NCBI RefSeq assembly: GCF_000718095.1
Contig: NZ_JOEI01000002.1
Span: 372,001 to 436,000 of the forward strand
Length of the DNA stretch: 64,000 nucleotides
Direction of reading: 5' to 3'
Origin: Streptomyces scopuliridis RB72
GTDB taxonomy: Bacteria > Actinomycetota > Actinomycetes > Streptomycetales > Streptomycetaceae
Positions 1 through 9,754 of the stretch are shown one piece after another; within the stretch, counting starts at the first letter, position 1, and every line of letters begins with the position of its first letter. The notes beneath the pieces were generated by a model. That model did no database searches. It was not told where the DNA came from and worked only from the letters and a program-made list of their open reading frames with translations. A program made the translations under genes and the position numbers.

Positions 1-221
1 GTACGGCCCTGCGGTATGGCGGTGTCGAGGATCTCGCGCAGCATGAACGGCGAGGCGACCGTGACCAGCGACGACGCGCCGACGAGCAGCCCGACGATCG
101 CGAGCCGGCCGCGGTAGGGACGGAAGAGGCCGAAGATGCGCCGCAGCTGGGCGGGCGGCTCCGGCTGCCCCGGATCACCGGGGCGGGACGACGGTGTCCA
201 CGTCGAGTGTTCGGGTTTCAT
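1..221 (-). CDS. ABC exporter half-transporter, N-terminal fragment cut by the window edge
   Basis: Only the first 73 codons are present; the gene runs off the left edge. The ATG at 221 is preceded directly by AAGGAGCCC, a good ribosome site. The protein opens with a Pro-rich soluble tail of about 30 residues, then [16 protein letters not shown], a hydrophobic stretch and [14 protein letters not shown]. This is the normal entry into the first membrane helix and outer loop of type I (MDR/MsbA-like) ABC exporters, which carry a C-terminal ATPase not visible here. It is divergent from the MarR gene at 348, and MarR plus ABC exporter is a common drug-efflux pairing. Substrate unknown. Confidence 0.75.
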   Translation of the reverse strand, partial: MKPEHSTWTPSSRPGDPGQPEPPAQLRRIFGLFRPYRGRLAIVGLLVGASSLVTVASPFMLREILDTAIPQGR

Positions 222-347
222 GGGCTCCTTCGATGGCTGAGGGGCTCGGGCGGAGGTACGCGGGTACGGGCGTACCCACGAGGCTCGTCGAGCCTAGCTC
301 ACTGTTACCTATGTTCACAATGACCATAGTCCTGATATTATTCCGCC
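222..347. promoter_or_regulatory. Divergent promoter region with MarR-type operator
   Basis: The 126 bp between the ABC exporter and MarR genes are AT-richer than their surroundings. They hold an inverted repeat at 309-329 with 10-bp arms around one central base (ctatgttcac / atgaccatag), matching at 8 of 10 arm positions. Its size and place are what a MarR dimer would need to control both directions. It ends 18 bp before the MarR start codon, so binding would block transcription of marR itself. The site assignment is inference; the palindrome is directly visible. Confidence 0.55.
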
Positions 348-791
348 ATGAGCACCCCCGACGCCGACGGCCTGCTGGCGGAGCAGCTGCTGCGGCTGAC
401 CCGCAGGCTCCACCGCATCCAGAAGCGGCAGTTGGAGCCGATCGGCATCACTCCCGCGCAGGCCCGGCTGCTGCGTACCGTCGCGTATTACGACAAGCCG
501 CCGCGGATGGCCGATCTGGCCCAGCGTCTCGAAGTGGTGCCCCGGGCCGTGACCTCCCTGGTCGACGGGTTGGAGGCGAGCGGCTCGGTGCGCCGCGCCC
601 CCGATCCGACCAACCGTCGCGTGGTCCGTATCGAGCTGACCGACACCGGCCGGGCCACGCTGCGGGCCCTGCGCGAGGCCCGCCGGTCGGCCGCCGAGGA
701 GGTCCTGGCCCCGCTCGCCGCCGAGCAGCGCGAGGTTCTCGGGGGGCTGCTCTCGACGCTGGTCGACGGCGGCCCCGAGCGCCGCTGCTGA
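348..791 (+). CDS. MarR family transcriptional regulator
   Basis: 147 residues, the usual MarR length. The winged-helix core is visible: an N-terminal helix ([18 protein letters not shown]), the HTH around [20 protein letters not shown] (residues about 53-72) and the wing with the family motif [18 protein letters not shown] at about 86-103. It ends with a long dimerisation helix. MarR proteins are cytoplasmic dimers that usually repress an adjacent transporter or detoxification gene and release DNA on binding a small phenolic or drug ligand. The divergent ABC exporter and the palindrome between them suggest that role here. Ligand unknown. Confidence 0.88.
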   Translation: MSTPDADGLLAEQLLRLTRRLHRIQKRQLEPIGITPAQARLLRTVAYYDKPPRMADLAQRLEVVPRAVTSLVDGLEASGSVRRAPDPTNRRVVRIELTDTGRATLRALREARRSAAEEVLAPLAAEQREVLGGLLSTLVDGGPERRC

Positions 792-940
792 CTCCGGCGC
801 GGAAGAAGTCCAACAGCCCGTTCCCAAGAGTCCAATCGGACCCTTGCGCATCACCTTGCGCATCGCCCGCGTCGGCGGCCAAGGTCCTTTCCGAGGTTCA
901 CGCACCAGCCGCGCACGTCAACTCCCCCCTTGGAGGGTCG

Positions 941-2431
941 ATGCACGACGCAGCACAGGAGAACCCCGGTACGGAAGACACATCCCCCAGTGAGGACAGC
1001 GCCCAGGGAAGCGCCCAAGGAGAGGTGAGCCGCCGCTCGGTCCTGCGGACCACGGCGGGTGTGGCGGGCGCCGGGCTCGGCCTCTCCGCGCTCGGCGGCG
1101 GCACCGCGGCCGCGGCCGGCCCCGCCGCGGCTGCCGGAGCCGCGGAATCCGCCGCGTCCACCGACTCCTCGGCGCCCCCGCGCAAGGGCCGCACGATGGC
1201 CGGGGTCCCGTTCGAACGCCGCACGACGGTACGGGTCGGCATCATCGGCCTGGGCAACCGCGGCGGCAGCATGATCGACCTCTTCCTCGCCGTCCCGGGC
1301 GTCCGGGTCGTCGCGCTCTGCGACCCGGTGAAGGCGAAGACCGAGAGCGCCGCCGCGAAGGTGGTGCGCGCGGGCCAGCCCGCGCCCGCCGTCTACACCA
1401 ACGGCGAGGCCGACTACGAGAACCTCTGCGCCCGCGGAGATCTCGACTTCGTCTATGTGGCCACGCCCTGGGACTTCCACTTCGAGATGGCCAAGTCGGC
1501 CATGCTGAACGGCAAGCACGTCGGGGTGGAGTGTCCCATCGCCATGCGCCTCGACGAGCTGTGGCAGCTCGTCGATCTCTCCGAACGCACCCGGCGGCAC
1601 TGCATGCAGCTGGAGAACTGCTGTTACGGGAAGAACGAGATGCGGGTCCTGCGGATGGCCCACGCGGGCAAGTTCGGGGAACTGCTGCACGGCGCGGGCG
1701 CCTACAACCACGATCTGCGCGGCCTGATGTTCGACCCCGACTACTACGAGGGGCCCTGGCGCCGGCTCTGGCACACCCGGCTGCGCGGCGATCTCTACCC
1801 CAACCACGGCTTCGGCCCGGTCGCCAACTATATGGACATCAACCGGGGCGACCGCGCGGTCTCGATCACCAGCGTCGGCACGCCCGCGCTGGGGCTCGCC
1901 GAGTACCGCGCCGCCCATATGCCGCCCGGCGACCCGAGCTGGAAGGAGACATACATCGAGAGCGACCGGACCATCAGTCTGGTCAGGACGGCGAAGGGCC
2001 GGGTCATCCGGCTGGAGCACGATGTGTCGACGCCACACCCGTACAGCAGGATCAACAGTCTCGGCGGTACCAAAGGTGTGTTCGAGGACTATCCCGAGCG
2101 CATCTACATCGAGCCGGACCACACGGATGACTCCTGGGGCGACTTCGGGAAGTATGCGGACTGGGACCACTGGCTCTGGAAGGAGCATGCCAATCCGCCC
2201 GGTGGCCATGGCGGGATGGACTACATCATGGTCTTCCGGCTGATGCAGTGTGTCCGGCTCGGCCTCGTGCCCGACTTCGATGTGTACGACGCGGCGACCT
2301 GGACCGCGCCGGTGCCGCTCAGCCACGCGTCGCTCAAGGCGAACGGGGCCCCGCAGCAGATCCCCGACTTCACACGCGGCGAGTGGCGCAACGCCCGTGC
2401 GGGGGTGGACTCCGGCAGACCCGAGGAGTGA
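941..2431 (+). CDS. Secreted Gfo/Idh/MocA family protein, GH109-like
   Basis: 496 residues from the ATG at 941, which follows TTGGAGGG. Residues about 28-60 form a Tat signal ([20 protein letters not shown] followed by an Ala-rich stretch). A Rossmann NAD-binding motif follows ([17 protein letters not shown], about 106-122), then [33 protein letters not shown] and [14 protein letters not shown]. These match the NAD-dependent glycosidases of family GH109 (alpha-N-acetylgalactosaminidase-type), which keep the oxidoreductase fold and a tightly bound NAD. Tat export fits a folded cofactor-bearing enzyme. A sugar-modifying oxidoreductase of the same superfamily is the alternative. It stands alone, with a strong terminator behind it. 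Confidence 0.8.
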   Translation: MHDAAQENPGTEDTSPSEDSAQGSAQGEVSRRSVLRTTAGVAGAGLGLSALGGGTAAAAGPAAAAGAAESAASTDSSAPPRKGRTMAGVPFERRTTVRVGIIGLGNRGGSMIDLFLAVPGVRVVALCDPVKAKTESAAAKVVRAGQPAPAVYTNGEADYENLCARGDLDFVYVATPWDFHFEMAKSAMLNGKHVGVECPIAMRLDELWQLVDLSERTRRHCMQLENCCYGKNEMRVLRMAHAGKFGELLHGAGAYNHDLRGLMFDPDYYEGPWRRLWHTRLRGDLYPNHGFGPVANYMDINRGDRAVSITSVGTPALGLAEYRAAHMPPGDPSWKETYIESDRTISLVRTAKGRVIRLEHDVSTPHPYSRINSLGGTKGVFEDYPERIYIEPDHTDDSWGDFGKYADWDHWLWKEHANPPGGHGGMDYIMVFRLMQCVRLGLVPDFDVYDAATWTAPVPLSHASLKANGAPQQIPDFTRGEWRNARAGVDSGRPEE

Positions 2432-2447
2432 TCCGGAACCCGTGAGT

Positions 2448-2483
2448 GCGGGGGCCGTACGGCGCGTACCGTACGGCCCCCGC
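2448..2483. terminator. Strong hairpin terminator after the GH109-like gene
   Basis: A perfect 15-bp stem (2448-2462 with 2469-2483) around a 6-base loop lies 16 bp after the stop codon. There is no T-run, as is usual in Streptomyces. It separates the GH109-like gene from the ABC exporter pair downstream. Confidence 0.75.
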
Positions 2484-2642
2484 ACCCGTCCGGCGCACCC
2501 TCTTCCGGCCCCTCCCGGCGCCCCTCCCCGCACCCCTCCCGCTGGCTCGTTCTGGCTCTTTCCGCGGAAAACCCATTGCCCCGGGCACTCCAATAAGGCG
2601 AACCTTGCACGGTTTGGGCCACTCCACGAGTCATGGGACATC

Positions 2643-4475
2643 ATGCAGATTCGCGACCTTCCGTATCCCGATCCAGGGATTCCCGATGCCAGGTCAGGCC
2701 CCCGCTTCCTGCTGTGGCTCGGACGTAGTCAGCTGGGCGGACAGATCAAGGCCGTGTGCTGGGGCCTGCTGCACTTCGCGGGCATCGCCGGGCTCTCGGT
2801 GGGCGCCGGGCTCGCCGTCCAGGCGGTGATCGACCGCTCCGGCGGCCGGCTCGCGTTCGCCGGCGGCTTCATCGCGCTGTGCGGCGCCGCCATCTCCATC
2901 GGCGACACCATGCTGCACCGCACCGCCGTCACCAACTGGATCACCGCCGCCGCGCGCGTCCAGCAGCTGCTGGCGCGCAAGACCGCCCAGCTCGGTGCCG
3001 CGCTGACCCGCCGGGTCGCCGCCGGTGAGGTCGTCGCCGTCTCGACCGGCGACGTCGAGAAGATCGGCTGGTTCGTGGAGGCGCTCTCGCGCTTCCTGGC
3101 CGCCGTCATCGCGATCGTGCTGATCTGTATCGGGCTGGTGCTGTATCTGCCGGAGCTGGGGACGCTGGTCGCGGTCGGCGTGCCGGTCCTCGCCGTCGCC
3201 GTACTGCCTCTGCTCCCCCGCGCCGCCCAACGGGCCGACGTCCAGCGCGAGAAGGCCGGCAAGGCCACCGAACTGGCCTCGGACACCGTCGCCGGACTGC
3301 GGGTACTGCGCGGCATCGGCGGCGAGGAGCTGTTCCTCGGCCGCTACCGCGCCGCCTCGCAGGAGGTGCGCAAGGCCGCCGTGCGCAGCGCCCGTATGTG
3401 GTCGCTGATCTCGGCGATCCAGGTCCTGCTGCCGGGCATCATGCTGATCTCGGTCATCTGGTACGGGGCCCGGCTCGTCCTGGACGGCAGGATCGAGGTC
3501 GGCGGGCTGGTGACCGTCTACAGCGCGGTGACGCTGCTGCTCTTCCCGCTGCGGCACTTCGAGGAGATCGCCATGGCGTACTCCTTCTCCCGGCCCTCCG
3601 CGAAGCGCGCGGCCCGGGTGCTCTCACTGGAGCGGACCGCGTTCGAGGACGAGCGCGGCGGGCTGGACGACGCCCGGCCGACCGGGGAGCTGTACGACCC
3701 CGCCACCGGTCTTCGCGCCCCGTCCGGGCTGCTGACCGCCGTGGTGTGCGGGGATCCGGACGCGGCGGGGCGGCTCGCCGAGCGCCTCGGCGGCCATGCC
3801 GCCGACGAGGAGAAGAGCGCGTCCGTGCTGCTCGGCGGGGTGGCGCTGGACGATCTCCCGCTGGACGCGGCGCGGGCCAGCGTCCTCGTACAGGACAAGG
3901 ACCCGGTGCTGCTGTCGGGGACGCTCACGGAGCTGCTGGACATCCCGGCCTCCGGCGCGGTCGATCCCGAGAAGGCGCTCGCCGCGGCGCAGTGCGGCGA
4001 TGTCCTCGACGCGCTCATTCAGGCGTCGGTGGACGGCAGCGGCGACCCGATGCGGTCCAGGATCACCGAGCGCGGCCGGTCGCTCTCCGGCGGCCAGCGC
4101 CAGCGGCTGGCGCTGGCCCGTTCGCTGGTGACCGACCCGGAGGTGCTGGTGCTCGACGAGCCGACCTCCGCCGTGGACTCGCATACGGAGGCGCGGATCG
4201 CGCAGAGCGTGAAGGAGCTGCGGGCCGGCCGTACGACGGTGGTGTTCGCGTCCTCGCCGCTGCTGCTGGACCACGCGGACCGCGTGGTGTTCATCCATGA
4301 GGGCCAGGTCTCCGCGGTCGGTCTCCATCGCGAGCTGGTACGGGACGACCCCGGCTACCGGGCCGTCGTCACCCGCGAGACCGAGGACGAACAGAGCGAG
4401 ACCGCGGCCGAACAGAGACAGATCATGACGCCGGCGTCAGCGCGGGCACGGGAAGAGATCGAGGAATCAGCATGA
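2643..4475 (+). CDS. ABC exporter subunit A: permease-ATPase with degenerate Walker A
   Basis: 610 residues from the ATG at 2643; an upstream in-frame extension reads through the terminator and is unlikely. The N-terminal two thirds hold six membrane helices of a type I exporter (first near LHFAGIAGLSVGAGLAVQAV). The ATPase domain keeps the signature SLSGGQRQRLALARSL and Walker B VLVLDEPTSAVDS. Where Walker A should be it reads TAVVCGDPDAAGRLAERLGG: no Lys and no GKS/T, so this nucleotide site cannot bind ATP in the normal way. The stop overlaps the start of the next gene by ATGA. The two proteins are therefore expected to form a heterodimer in the cell membrane. Substrate unknown. Confidence 0.88.
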   Translation: MQIRDLPYPDPGIPDARSGPRFLLWLGRSQLGGQIKAVCWGLLHFAGIAGLSVGAGLAVQAVIDRSGGRLAFAGGFIALCGAAISIGDTMLHRTAVTNWITAAARVQQLLARKTAQLGAALTRRVAAGEVVAVSTGDVEKIGWFVEALSRFLAAVIAIVLICIGLVLYLPELGTLVAVGVPVLAVAVLPLLPRAAQRADVQREKAGKATELASDTVAGLRVLRGIGGEELFLGRYRAASQEVRKAAVRSARMWSLISAIQVLLPGIMLISVIWYGARLVLDGRIEVGGLVTVYSAVTLLLFPLRHFEEIAMAYSFSRPSAKRAARVLSLERTAFEDERGGLDDARPTGELYDPATGLRAPSGLLTAVVCGDPDAAGRLAERLGGHAADEEKSASVLLGGVALDDLPLDAARASVLVQDKDPVLLSGTLTELLDIPASGAVDPEKALAAAQCGDVLDALIQASVDGSGDPMRSRITERGRSLSGGQRQRLALARSLVTDPEVLVLDEPTSAVDSHTEARIAQSVKELRAGRTTVVFASSPLLLDHADRVVFIHEGQVSAVGLHRELVRDDPGYRAVVTRETEDEQSETAAEQRQIMTPASARAREEIEESA

Positions 4476-6253
4476 TCGGCGTGGCCCCTCCGGCGTACGA
4501 CCCGGCGGCGCCGGAGTCGGCGACGACCCTGCCCGTCGGGACGCCCGCGACCGTACGCGCCTATGTGGGCGAGCTGCTGCACCGGCACCGCACACCGTTC
4601 ATCCTGCTGATCTCGGTCAACACGGTCTCCGTGATCGCCTCGATGGTCGGCCCGTATCTGCTCGGCGACATCGTCGAGAAGCTCTCCGAGGGCGCGCGCG
4701 AGCTGCATCTTGAGCGCACGGCCGCGCTGTTCGCGATCGCGCTGGTCGTCCAGACCGTCTTCGTACGGATGATGCGGCTGCGCGCGGCGATGCTCGGCGA
4801 GGAGATGCTCGCGGATCTGCGGGAGGACTTCCTCGTGAGATCCGTCGGGCTGCCGCCCGGAGTGCTGGAACGGGCGGGCACCGGCGATCTGCTGTCCCGG
4901 ATCACCACCGACATCGACCGGCTGGCGAACGCGATGCGCGAGGCCGTGCCCCAGCTCGCGATCGGCCTCGTCTGGGCGGCGCTGCTGCTCGGCGCGCTGA
5001 CGGTGACCGCGCCGCCGCTGGCTCTCGCGGTGCTGCTCGCGGTGCCGCTGCTGGTCATCGGCTGCCGCTGGTACTTCAAGCGCGCGCCCTCCGCGTACCG
5101 CTCGGAGGCCGCCGGATACGCGGCCGTCGCCGCCATGCTCGCCGAGACGGTGGACGCGGGACGGACCGTGGAGGCGCACCGCCTGGGCGGGCGCCGGGTG
5201 GAGCTGTCGGAACGGCGGATCAAGGAGTGGACCGCCTGGGAGAGGTACACGCTCTGGCTGCGGTCGGTGCTGTTCCCCGTCATCAACCTCACGCATACGA
5301 CGATCTTCCTGGCCGTGCTGGTGATCGGCGGGGTCTTCGTCCTCCAGGGCTGGATCACCGTCGGACAGCTGACGACGGGCGCGCTGCTCGCCCAGATGCT
5401 GGTGGAACCGGTCGGGATCATCCTGCGCTGGTACGACGAGCTCCAGGTCGCGCAGGTCTCCATCGCCCGGCTGGTGGGGGTACGGGACATCGAGCCGGAC
5501 GCGGGCGACGCGTCGGTGGTCCCCGACGGCCGGGATGTCAGCGCCGACGACGTGAACTTCGGCTACCGCGAGGGCGTCGACGTATTGCACCGGGTGACGC
5601 TGAATGTCAGCCCGGGCACCCGGCTCGCGCTGGTCGGTCCGTCCGGCGCCGGGAAGTCGACGCTGGGCCGGCTGCTCGCCGGGATCTACGGACCGCGCAC
5701 GGGCCGGATCACGCTGGGCAGCGCCGAACTCTCCAAGATGCCCGCCGAGCGGGTACGGGAGCATGTCGCCCTGGTCAACCAGGAGCACCATGTGTTCGTC
5801 GGCGCGCTGCGCGACAATCTGCTGCTGGCGCGCACGGGCGCGGAGGACGCCGAGCTGTGGGCGGCGCTGGCGGCGGTCGACGCGGACGGCTGGGCGCGGG
5901 CGCTGGACGAGGGCCTGGACACCGAGGTCGGTTCCGGTGGTACGGCGCTCACCCCGGCCCAGGCCCAGCAGATCGCGCTGGCCCGGCTGGTCCTCGCGGA
6001 CCCGCACACGCTGGTGCTGGACGAGGCGACCTCGCTGCTGGACCCACGCGCGGCCCGGCATCTGGAACGTTCGCTGGCCCGCGTCCTGGACGGCCGTACG
6101 GTCGTGGCGATCGCCCACCGGCTGCACACCGCGCATGACGCGGATGTGATCGTGGTGGTCGAGGAGGGCCGGATCAGCGAGCTGGGCAGCCATGACGAGC
6201 TGGTGGCCGCGGACGGCGCGTACGCCGCGCTGTGGCGCTCCTGGCACGGCTGA
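4472..6253 (+). CDS. ABC exporter subunit B: permease-ATPase with degenerate signature motif
   Basis: 593 residues, translationally coupled to the preceding gene. It has six membrane helices and an ATPase domain with an intact Walker A (LVGPSGAGKSTLGRLLAG, near residues 386-403) and Walker B (HTLVLDEATSLLD). The ABC signature, normally LSGGQ, reads LTPAQAQQIALARL. The partner lacks Walker A but keeps LSGGQ. In the dimer one composite site (this Walker A with the partner's LSGGQ) would be canonical and the other doubly degenerate, as in asymmetric exporters such as TAP, TM287/288 and BmrCD. Transcription ends at the hairpin at 6260. Confidence 0.88.
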   Translation: MIGVAPPAYDPAAPESATTLPVGTPATVRAYVGELLHRHRTPFILLISVNTVSVIASMVGPYLLGDIVEKLSEGARELHLERTAALFAIALVVQTVFVRMMRLRAAMLGEEMLADLREDFLVRSVGLPPGVLERAGTGDLLSRITTDIDRLANAMREAVPQLAIGLVWAALLLGALTVTAPPLALAVLLAVPLLVIGCRWYFKRAPSAYRSEAAGYAAVAAMLAETVDAGRTVEAHRLGGRRVELSERRIKEWTAWERYTLWLRSVLFPVINLTHTTIFLAVLVIGGVFVLQGWITVGQLTTGALLAQMLVEPVGIILRWYDELQVAQVSIARLVGVRDIEPDAGDASVVPDGRDVSADDVNFGYREGVDVLHRVTLNVSPGTRLALVGPSGAGKSTLGRLLAGIYGPRTGRITLGSAELSKMPAERVREHVALVNQEHHVFVGALRDNLLLARTGAEDAELWAALAAVDADGWARALDEGLDTEVGSGGTALTPAQAQQIALARLVLADPHTLVLDEATSLLDPRAARHLERSLARVLDGRTVVAIAHRLHTAHDADVIVVVEEGRISELGSHDELVAADGAYAALWRSWHG

Positions 6254-6259
6254 CGGAGC

Positions 6260-6309
6260 GCGGGGGCGTCCCGTACGGGCTTGTACGAAGCCGTACGGGA
6301 CGCCCCCGC
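6260..6309. terminator. Bidirectional hairpin between convergent genes
   Basis: A 19-bp perfect stem (6260-6278 with 6291-6309) sits between the stop of the rightward exporter gene at 6253 and the stop of the leftward membrane gene at 6314. Its position serves both transcripts. Confidence 0.75.
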
Positions 6310-6313
6310 CGCG

Positions 6314-7105
6314 TCAGATCAGATTGAGGGCGGACGCGCCGCCGACCCCGCCCAGCAGCATGAACACCGGCATCAGCACCTTCAGCTCCACCCAGCTGCC
6401 GGCCCGGAACCGCATCGCCTTCGGCGGGCCTATCGGGTACCACCGCTTGCGGCCCAGCGGTATGGGCCAGAGGATCGGGCAGCCCGACACCGTCAGCGCG
6501 TCCCCGATGTCGTGCACCAGCGCGCCGAGGACGATCGGCAGCCCCAGCCAGAGGTACTCCTGCCCCGGCGCGGTGAAGAGCCAGTCCGCGCCGTTGCCCG
6601 GCTGGTCCAGGATGCCCGCCAGCATCCAGGCGCTGGTCGCGCCGAGCAGCCAGACCAGGACATCGCTGGAGACCCGGGCGGCCCGCCACAGCAGGCCCTC
6701 CACCGCGAGCACCAGATGGACGAAGAGGATCGCGAGCACCCCCCAGCGCCCGGCGGTGATCGCCAGCAGTGAGGCACCGCCGCCGATCAGGACCGCCCAC
6801 AGCCAGGTATGGGTCAGGGTGCGGTGGCCGCCGGTCCTGCGGGGGTCTCCGGGCTTCCTGGTCGCCTTGTAGACGGCGAACGACAGCTTGTCGACGATCT
6901 CGCAGAGGGCCTTGGACACCGGTCCGAACGCCCGGGAGATCGTCGCGGCCTTGTGGTCGAGGTCGGGGGCGAGCGCGGCGCCCGCGGTGATCAGCGCGCC
7001 GACCACCAGGACGGGCCACGGCATGGTGTGGCCGGCGGCGGCCGCGGCGGCACCCACCCCCAGCCAGGCCGCTGCCCCTGACAGAGAGTGTGCCGGTCCC
7101 ATCAT
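6314..7105 (-). CDS. YdjM/DUF457-type inner-membrane metal-dependent hydrolase
   Basis: 263 residues starting at tandem ATGs (MMGPAHSLSG). The family motifs appear in order: an early His-containing segment GPAHSLSGAA, APDLDHKAATIS near residue 50, HRTLTHTWLW near 90 and LVHDIGDALTVSGCPILWPI near 200, separated by hydrophobic helices. These His and Asp residues form the presumed metal site of YdjM (LexA-regulated in E. coli). The substrate is unknown for the whole family. The ribosome site before the tandem ATGs is weak, so either ATG may be used. It diverges from the helicase gene at 7241. Confidence 0.8.
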   Translation of the reverse strand: MMGPAHSLSGAAAWLGVGAAAAAAGHTMPWPVLVVGALITAGAALAPDLDHKAATISRAFGPVSKALCEIVDKLSFAVYKATRKPGDPRRTGGHRTLTHTWLWAVLIGGGASLLAITAGRWGVLAILFVHLVLAVEGLLWRAARVSSDVLVWLLGATSAWMLAGILDQPGNGADWLFTAPGQEYLWLGLPIVLGALVHDIGDALTVSGCPILWPIPLGRKRWYPIGPPKAMRFRAGSWVELKVLMPVFMLLGGVGGASALNLI

Positions 7106-7240
7106 GGTCGTACCCGTCCCAGTGCAGTTGTGGTGAAGGCCAGTGTGGCGAAGCCCAGTTGACGGGCCAGCGTATCGTCCGTGATCTTCGACCTGCCGTC
7201 CGGTTCCCTGATCGGGACGGAAGGCAGGCAAGATGGGGGC

Positions 7241-9754
7241 GTGACCCTTATCGATCAGCTGCCGCCGGATGCCGACCCCGATGCCCTCTTCGAGGCTTTC
7301 TCCTCCTGGGCCGAGGGCCAGGGCATCACGCTCTATCCGGCGCAGGAGGAGGCGCTGATCGAGGTGGTGTCCGGGGCCAATGTGATTCTGTCCACCCCCA
7401 CCGGCTCCGGAAAGAGCCTGGTCGCGGCGGGTGCGCACTTCACGGCGCTGGCGCAGGACAAGGTCACCTTCTACACCGCGCCGATCAAGGCGCTGGTCTC
7501 GGAGAAGTTCTTCGACCTGTGCAAGCTCTTCGGCACGGAGAACGTCGGCATGCTGACCGGCGACGCCTCCGTGAACGCCGACGCCCCGGTGATCTGCTGT
7601 ACGGCCGAGGTGCTGGCCTCCATCGCGCTGCGTGACGGCAAGCACGCCGATATCGGCCAGGTCGTGATGGACGAGTTCCACTTCTACGCCGAGCCGGACC
7701 GCGGCTGGGCCTGGCAGATCCCCATCCTGGAGCTGCCGCAGGCGCAGTTCATCCTGATGTCGGCGACGCTCGGTGATGTCTCCCGCTTCGAGGAGGACCT
7801 GACCCGTCGCACGGGCCGGCCGACCTCCGTCGTACGGTCCGCGACCCGGCCGGTGCCGCTCTCGTACGAGTACCGCCTCACCCCGATCACCGAGACGCTG
7901 ACCGAACTGCTGGAGACCAGGCAGGCACCGGTCTATATCGTGCACTTCACGCAGGCCGCCGCCGTCGAGCGGGCGCAGTCGCTGATGAGCATCAATATGT
8001 GCACGCGCGAGGAGAAGGACCGGATCGCCGATCTCATCGGCAACTTCCGCTTCACCACCAAGTTCGGCCGCAATCTCTCCCGCTATGTGCGCCACGGCAT
8101 CGGGGTGCACCACGCGGGCATGCTGCCCAAGTACCGGCGGCTGGTGGAGAAGCTCGCCCAGGCCGGTCTGCTGAAGGTCATCTGCGGTACGGACACGCTC
8201 GGGGTCGGCGTCAACGTCCCCATCCGTACAGTGCTGTTCACCGCGCTCACCAAATACGACGGCAATCGCGTACGCACCCTGCGCGCCCGGGAGTTCCACC
8301 AGATCGCGGGCCGGGCGGGGCGGGCCGGGTTCGACACGGCGGGGCTGGTCGTCGCGCAGGCGCCGGAGCATGTCGTGGAGAACGAGAAGGCGCTCGCGAA
8401 GGCGGGCGACGATCCGAAGAAGCGCCGCAAGGTGGTGCGGAAGAAGGCCCCCGAGGGCTTTGTGGCCTGGTCGGACACCACGTTCGAGAAGCTCATCGGC
8501 TCCGATCCCGAGCCGCTGACCTCCCGCTTCCGGGTCACCCACACCATGCTGCTGTCGGTCATCGCGCGGCCGGGCAACGCCTTCGAGGCGATGCGTCATC
8601 TGCTGGAGGACAACCACGAGCCGCGCAAGCAGCAGCTGCGGCACATCCGGCGGGCCATCGCCATCTACCGCTCGCTGCTGGACGGCGGGGTGGTGGAGCA
8701 GCTGGCGACCCCCGACTCCGAGGGCCGTATCGTCCGGCTCACCGTCGATCTCCAGCAGGACTTCGCGCTCAACCAGCCGCTGTCCACCTTCGCGCTGGCC
8801 TCGTTCGAGCTGCTGGACCCCGAATCACCGTCGTACGCCCTGGACATGGTCTCCGTCGTCGAGTCCACACTCGACGATCCGCGGCAGATCCTCGCCGCCC
8901 AGCAGAACAAGGCGCGCGGCGAGGCGATCGGCGCCATGAAGGCGGACGGGATCGAGTACGAGGAGCGGATGGAGCGGCTCCAGGAGGTCACGTACCCCAA
9001 GCCGCTCGAAGAGCTGCTCGTGCACGCGTACAACACGTACCGCACGAGCCATCCGTGGGTCGGCGACCACCCGGTCTCGCCGAAGTCCGTGATCCGCGAC
9101 ATGTACGAACGGGCGCTGTCCTTCACCGAGTTCACGTCCCACTACGAGCTGGCCCGCACCGAGGGGATTGTGCTGCGCTATCTCGCGGGCGCGTACAAGG
9201 CCCTGGAACACACCATTCCGGACGATCTCAAGTCGGAGGACCTGGAGGATCTCACGGCCTGGCTCGGCGAGATGGTCCGGCAGGTCGACTCCAGTCTGCT
9301 CGACGAGTGGGAGCAGCTGGCCAACCCCGAGGTGGAGACCGCCGAGCAGGCGCAGGAGAAGGCCGACCAGGTCAGGCCGGTCACGGCCAACGCCCGCGCC
9401 TTCCGGGTCCTCGTACGCAACGCGATGTTCCGCCGGGTCGAGCTGGCCGCGCTGGACCATGTCCGCGAACTGGGCGAGCTGGACGCCGAGTCGGGCTGGG
9501 ACGAGGACGCCTGGGGCGAGGCGATGGACGCGTACTGGGACGAGTACGAGGACCTGGGCACCGGCCCCGACGCCCGCGGGCCGAAGCTGCTCTCCATCGA
9601 GGAGGACCCGGCGCACGGCCTGTGGCGGGTCCGGCAGACCTTCGCCGACCCGAAGGGCGATCATGACTGGGGCATCAGCGCGGAGGTCGATCTCGCGGCC
9701 TCCGACGAGGAGGGTCTCGCGGTGGTGCGTGTCACGTCCGTGGGTCAGCTCTGA
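7241..9754 (+). CDS. DEAD/DEAH-box helicase with C-terminal DUF3516
   Basis: 837 residues from the GTG at 7241 (MTLIDQLPPD...), preferred over an in-frame GTG 60 bp upstream because the conserved protein begins at TLIDQLPP. The superfamily 2 motifs are all present: STPTGSGKS (I), YTAPIKALVSEK (Ia), VVMDEFHFYAE (II, DEFH), LMSATLGD (III), CGTDTLGVGVNVP (V) and QIAGRAGRAGFD (VI). The long C-terminal half is the actinobacterial DUF3516 region. The layout resembles Ski2/Mtr4-like RNA helicases, so a role in RNA handling is plausible; the real substrate is unproven. A triplicate repeat begins over its stop codon. Confidence 0.9.
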   Translation: MTLIDQLPPDADPDALFEAFSSWAEGQGITLYPAQEEALIEVVSGANVILSTPTGSGKSLVAAGAHFTALAQDKVTFYTAPIKALVSEKFFDLCKLFGTENVGMLTGDASVNADAPVICCTAEVLASIALRDGKHADIGQVVMDEFHFYAEPDRGWAWQIPILELPQAQFILMSATLGDVSRFEEDLTRRTGRPTSVVRSATRPVPLSYEYRLTPITETLTELLETRQAPVYIVHFTQAAAVERAQSLMSINMCTREEKDRIADLIGNFRFTTKFGRNLSRYVRHGIGVHHAGMLPKYRRLVEKLAQAGLLKVICGTDTLGVGVNVPIRTVLFTALTKYDGNRVRTLRAREFHQIAGRAGRAGFDTAGLVVAQAPEHVVENEKALAKAGDDPKKRRKVVRKKAPEGFVAWSDTTFEKLIGSDPEPLTSRFRVTHTMLLSVIARPGNAFEAMRHLLEDNHEPRKQQLRHIRRAIAIYRSLLDGGVVEQLATPDSEGRIVRLTVDLQQDFALNQPLSTFALASFELLDPESPSYALDMVSVVESTLDDPRQILAAQQNKARGEAIGAMKADGIEYEERMERLQEVTYPKPLEELLVHAYNTYRTSHPWVGDHPVSPKSVIRDMYERALSFTEFTSHYELARTEGIVLRYLAGAYKALEHTIPDDLKSEDLEDLTAWLGEMVRQVDSSLLDEWEQLANPEVETAEQAQEKADQVRPVTANARAFRVLVRNAMFRRVELAALDHVRELGELDAESGWDEDAWGEAMDAYWDEYEDLGTGPDARGPKLLSIEEDPAHGLWRVRQTFADPKGDHDWGISAEVDLAASDEEGLAVVRVTSVGQL

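Noticed and set aside
851..2644. Very long open frames antisense to real genes (also 4355-6247 and 16639-18408 on the minus strand)
   Set aside because: Their proteins are Arg/Gly/His/Asp-rich with no recognisable domain and mirror well-supported genes; an ordinary consequence of 70 percent-plus GC.
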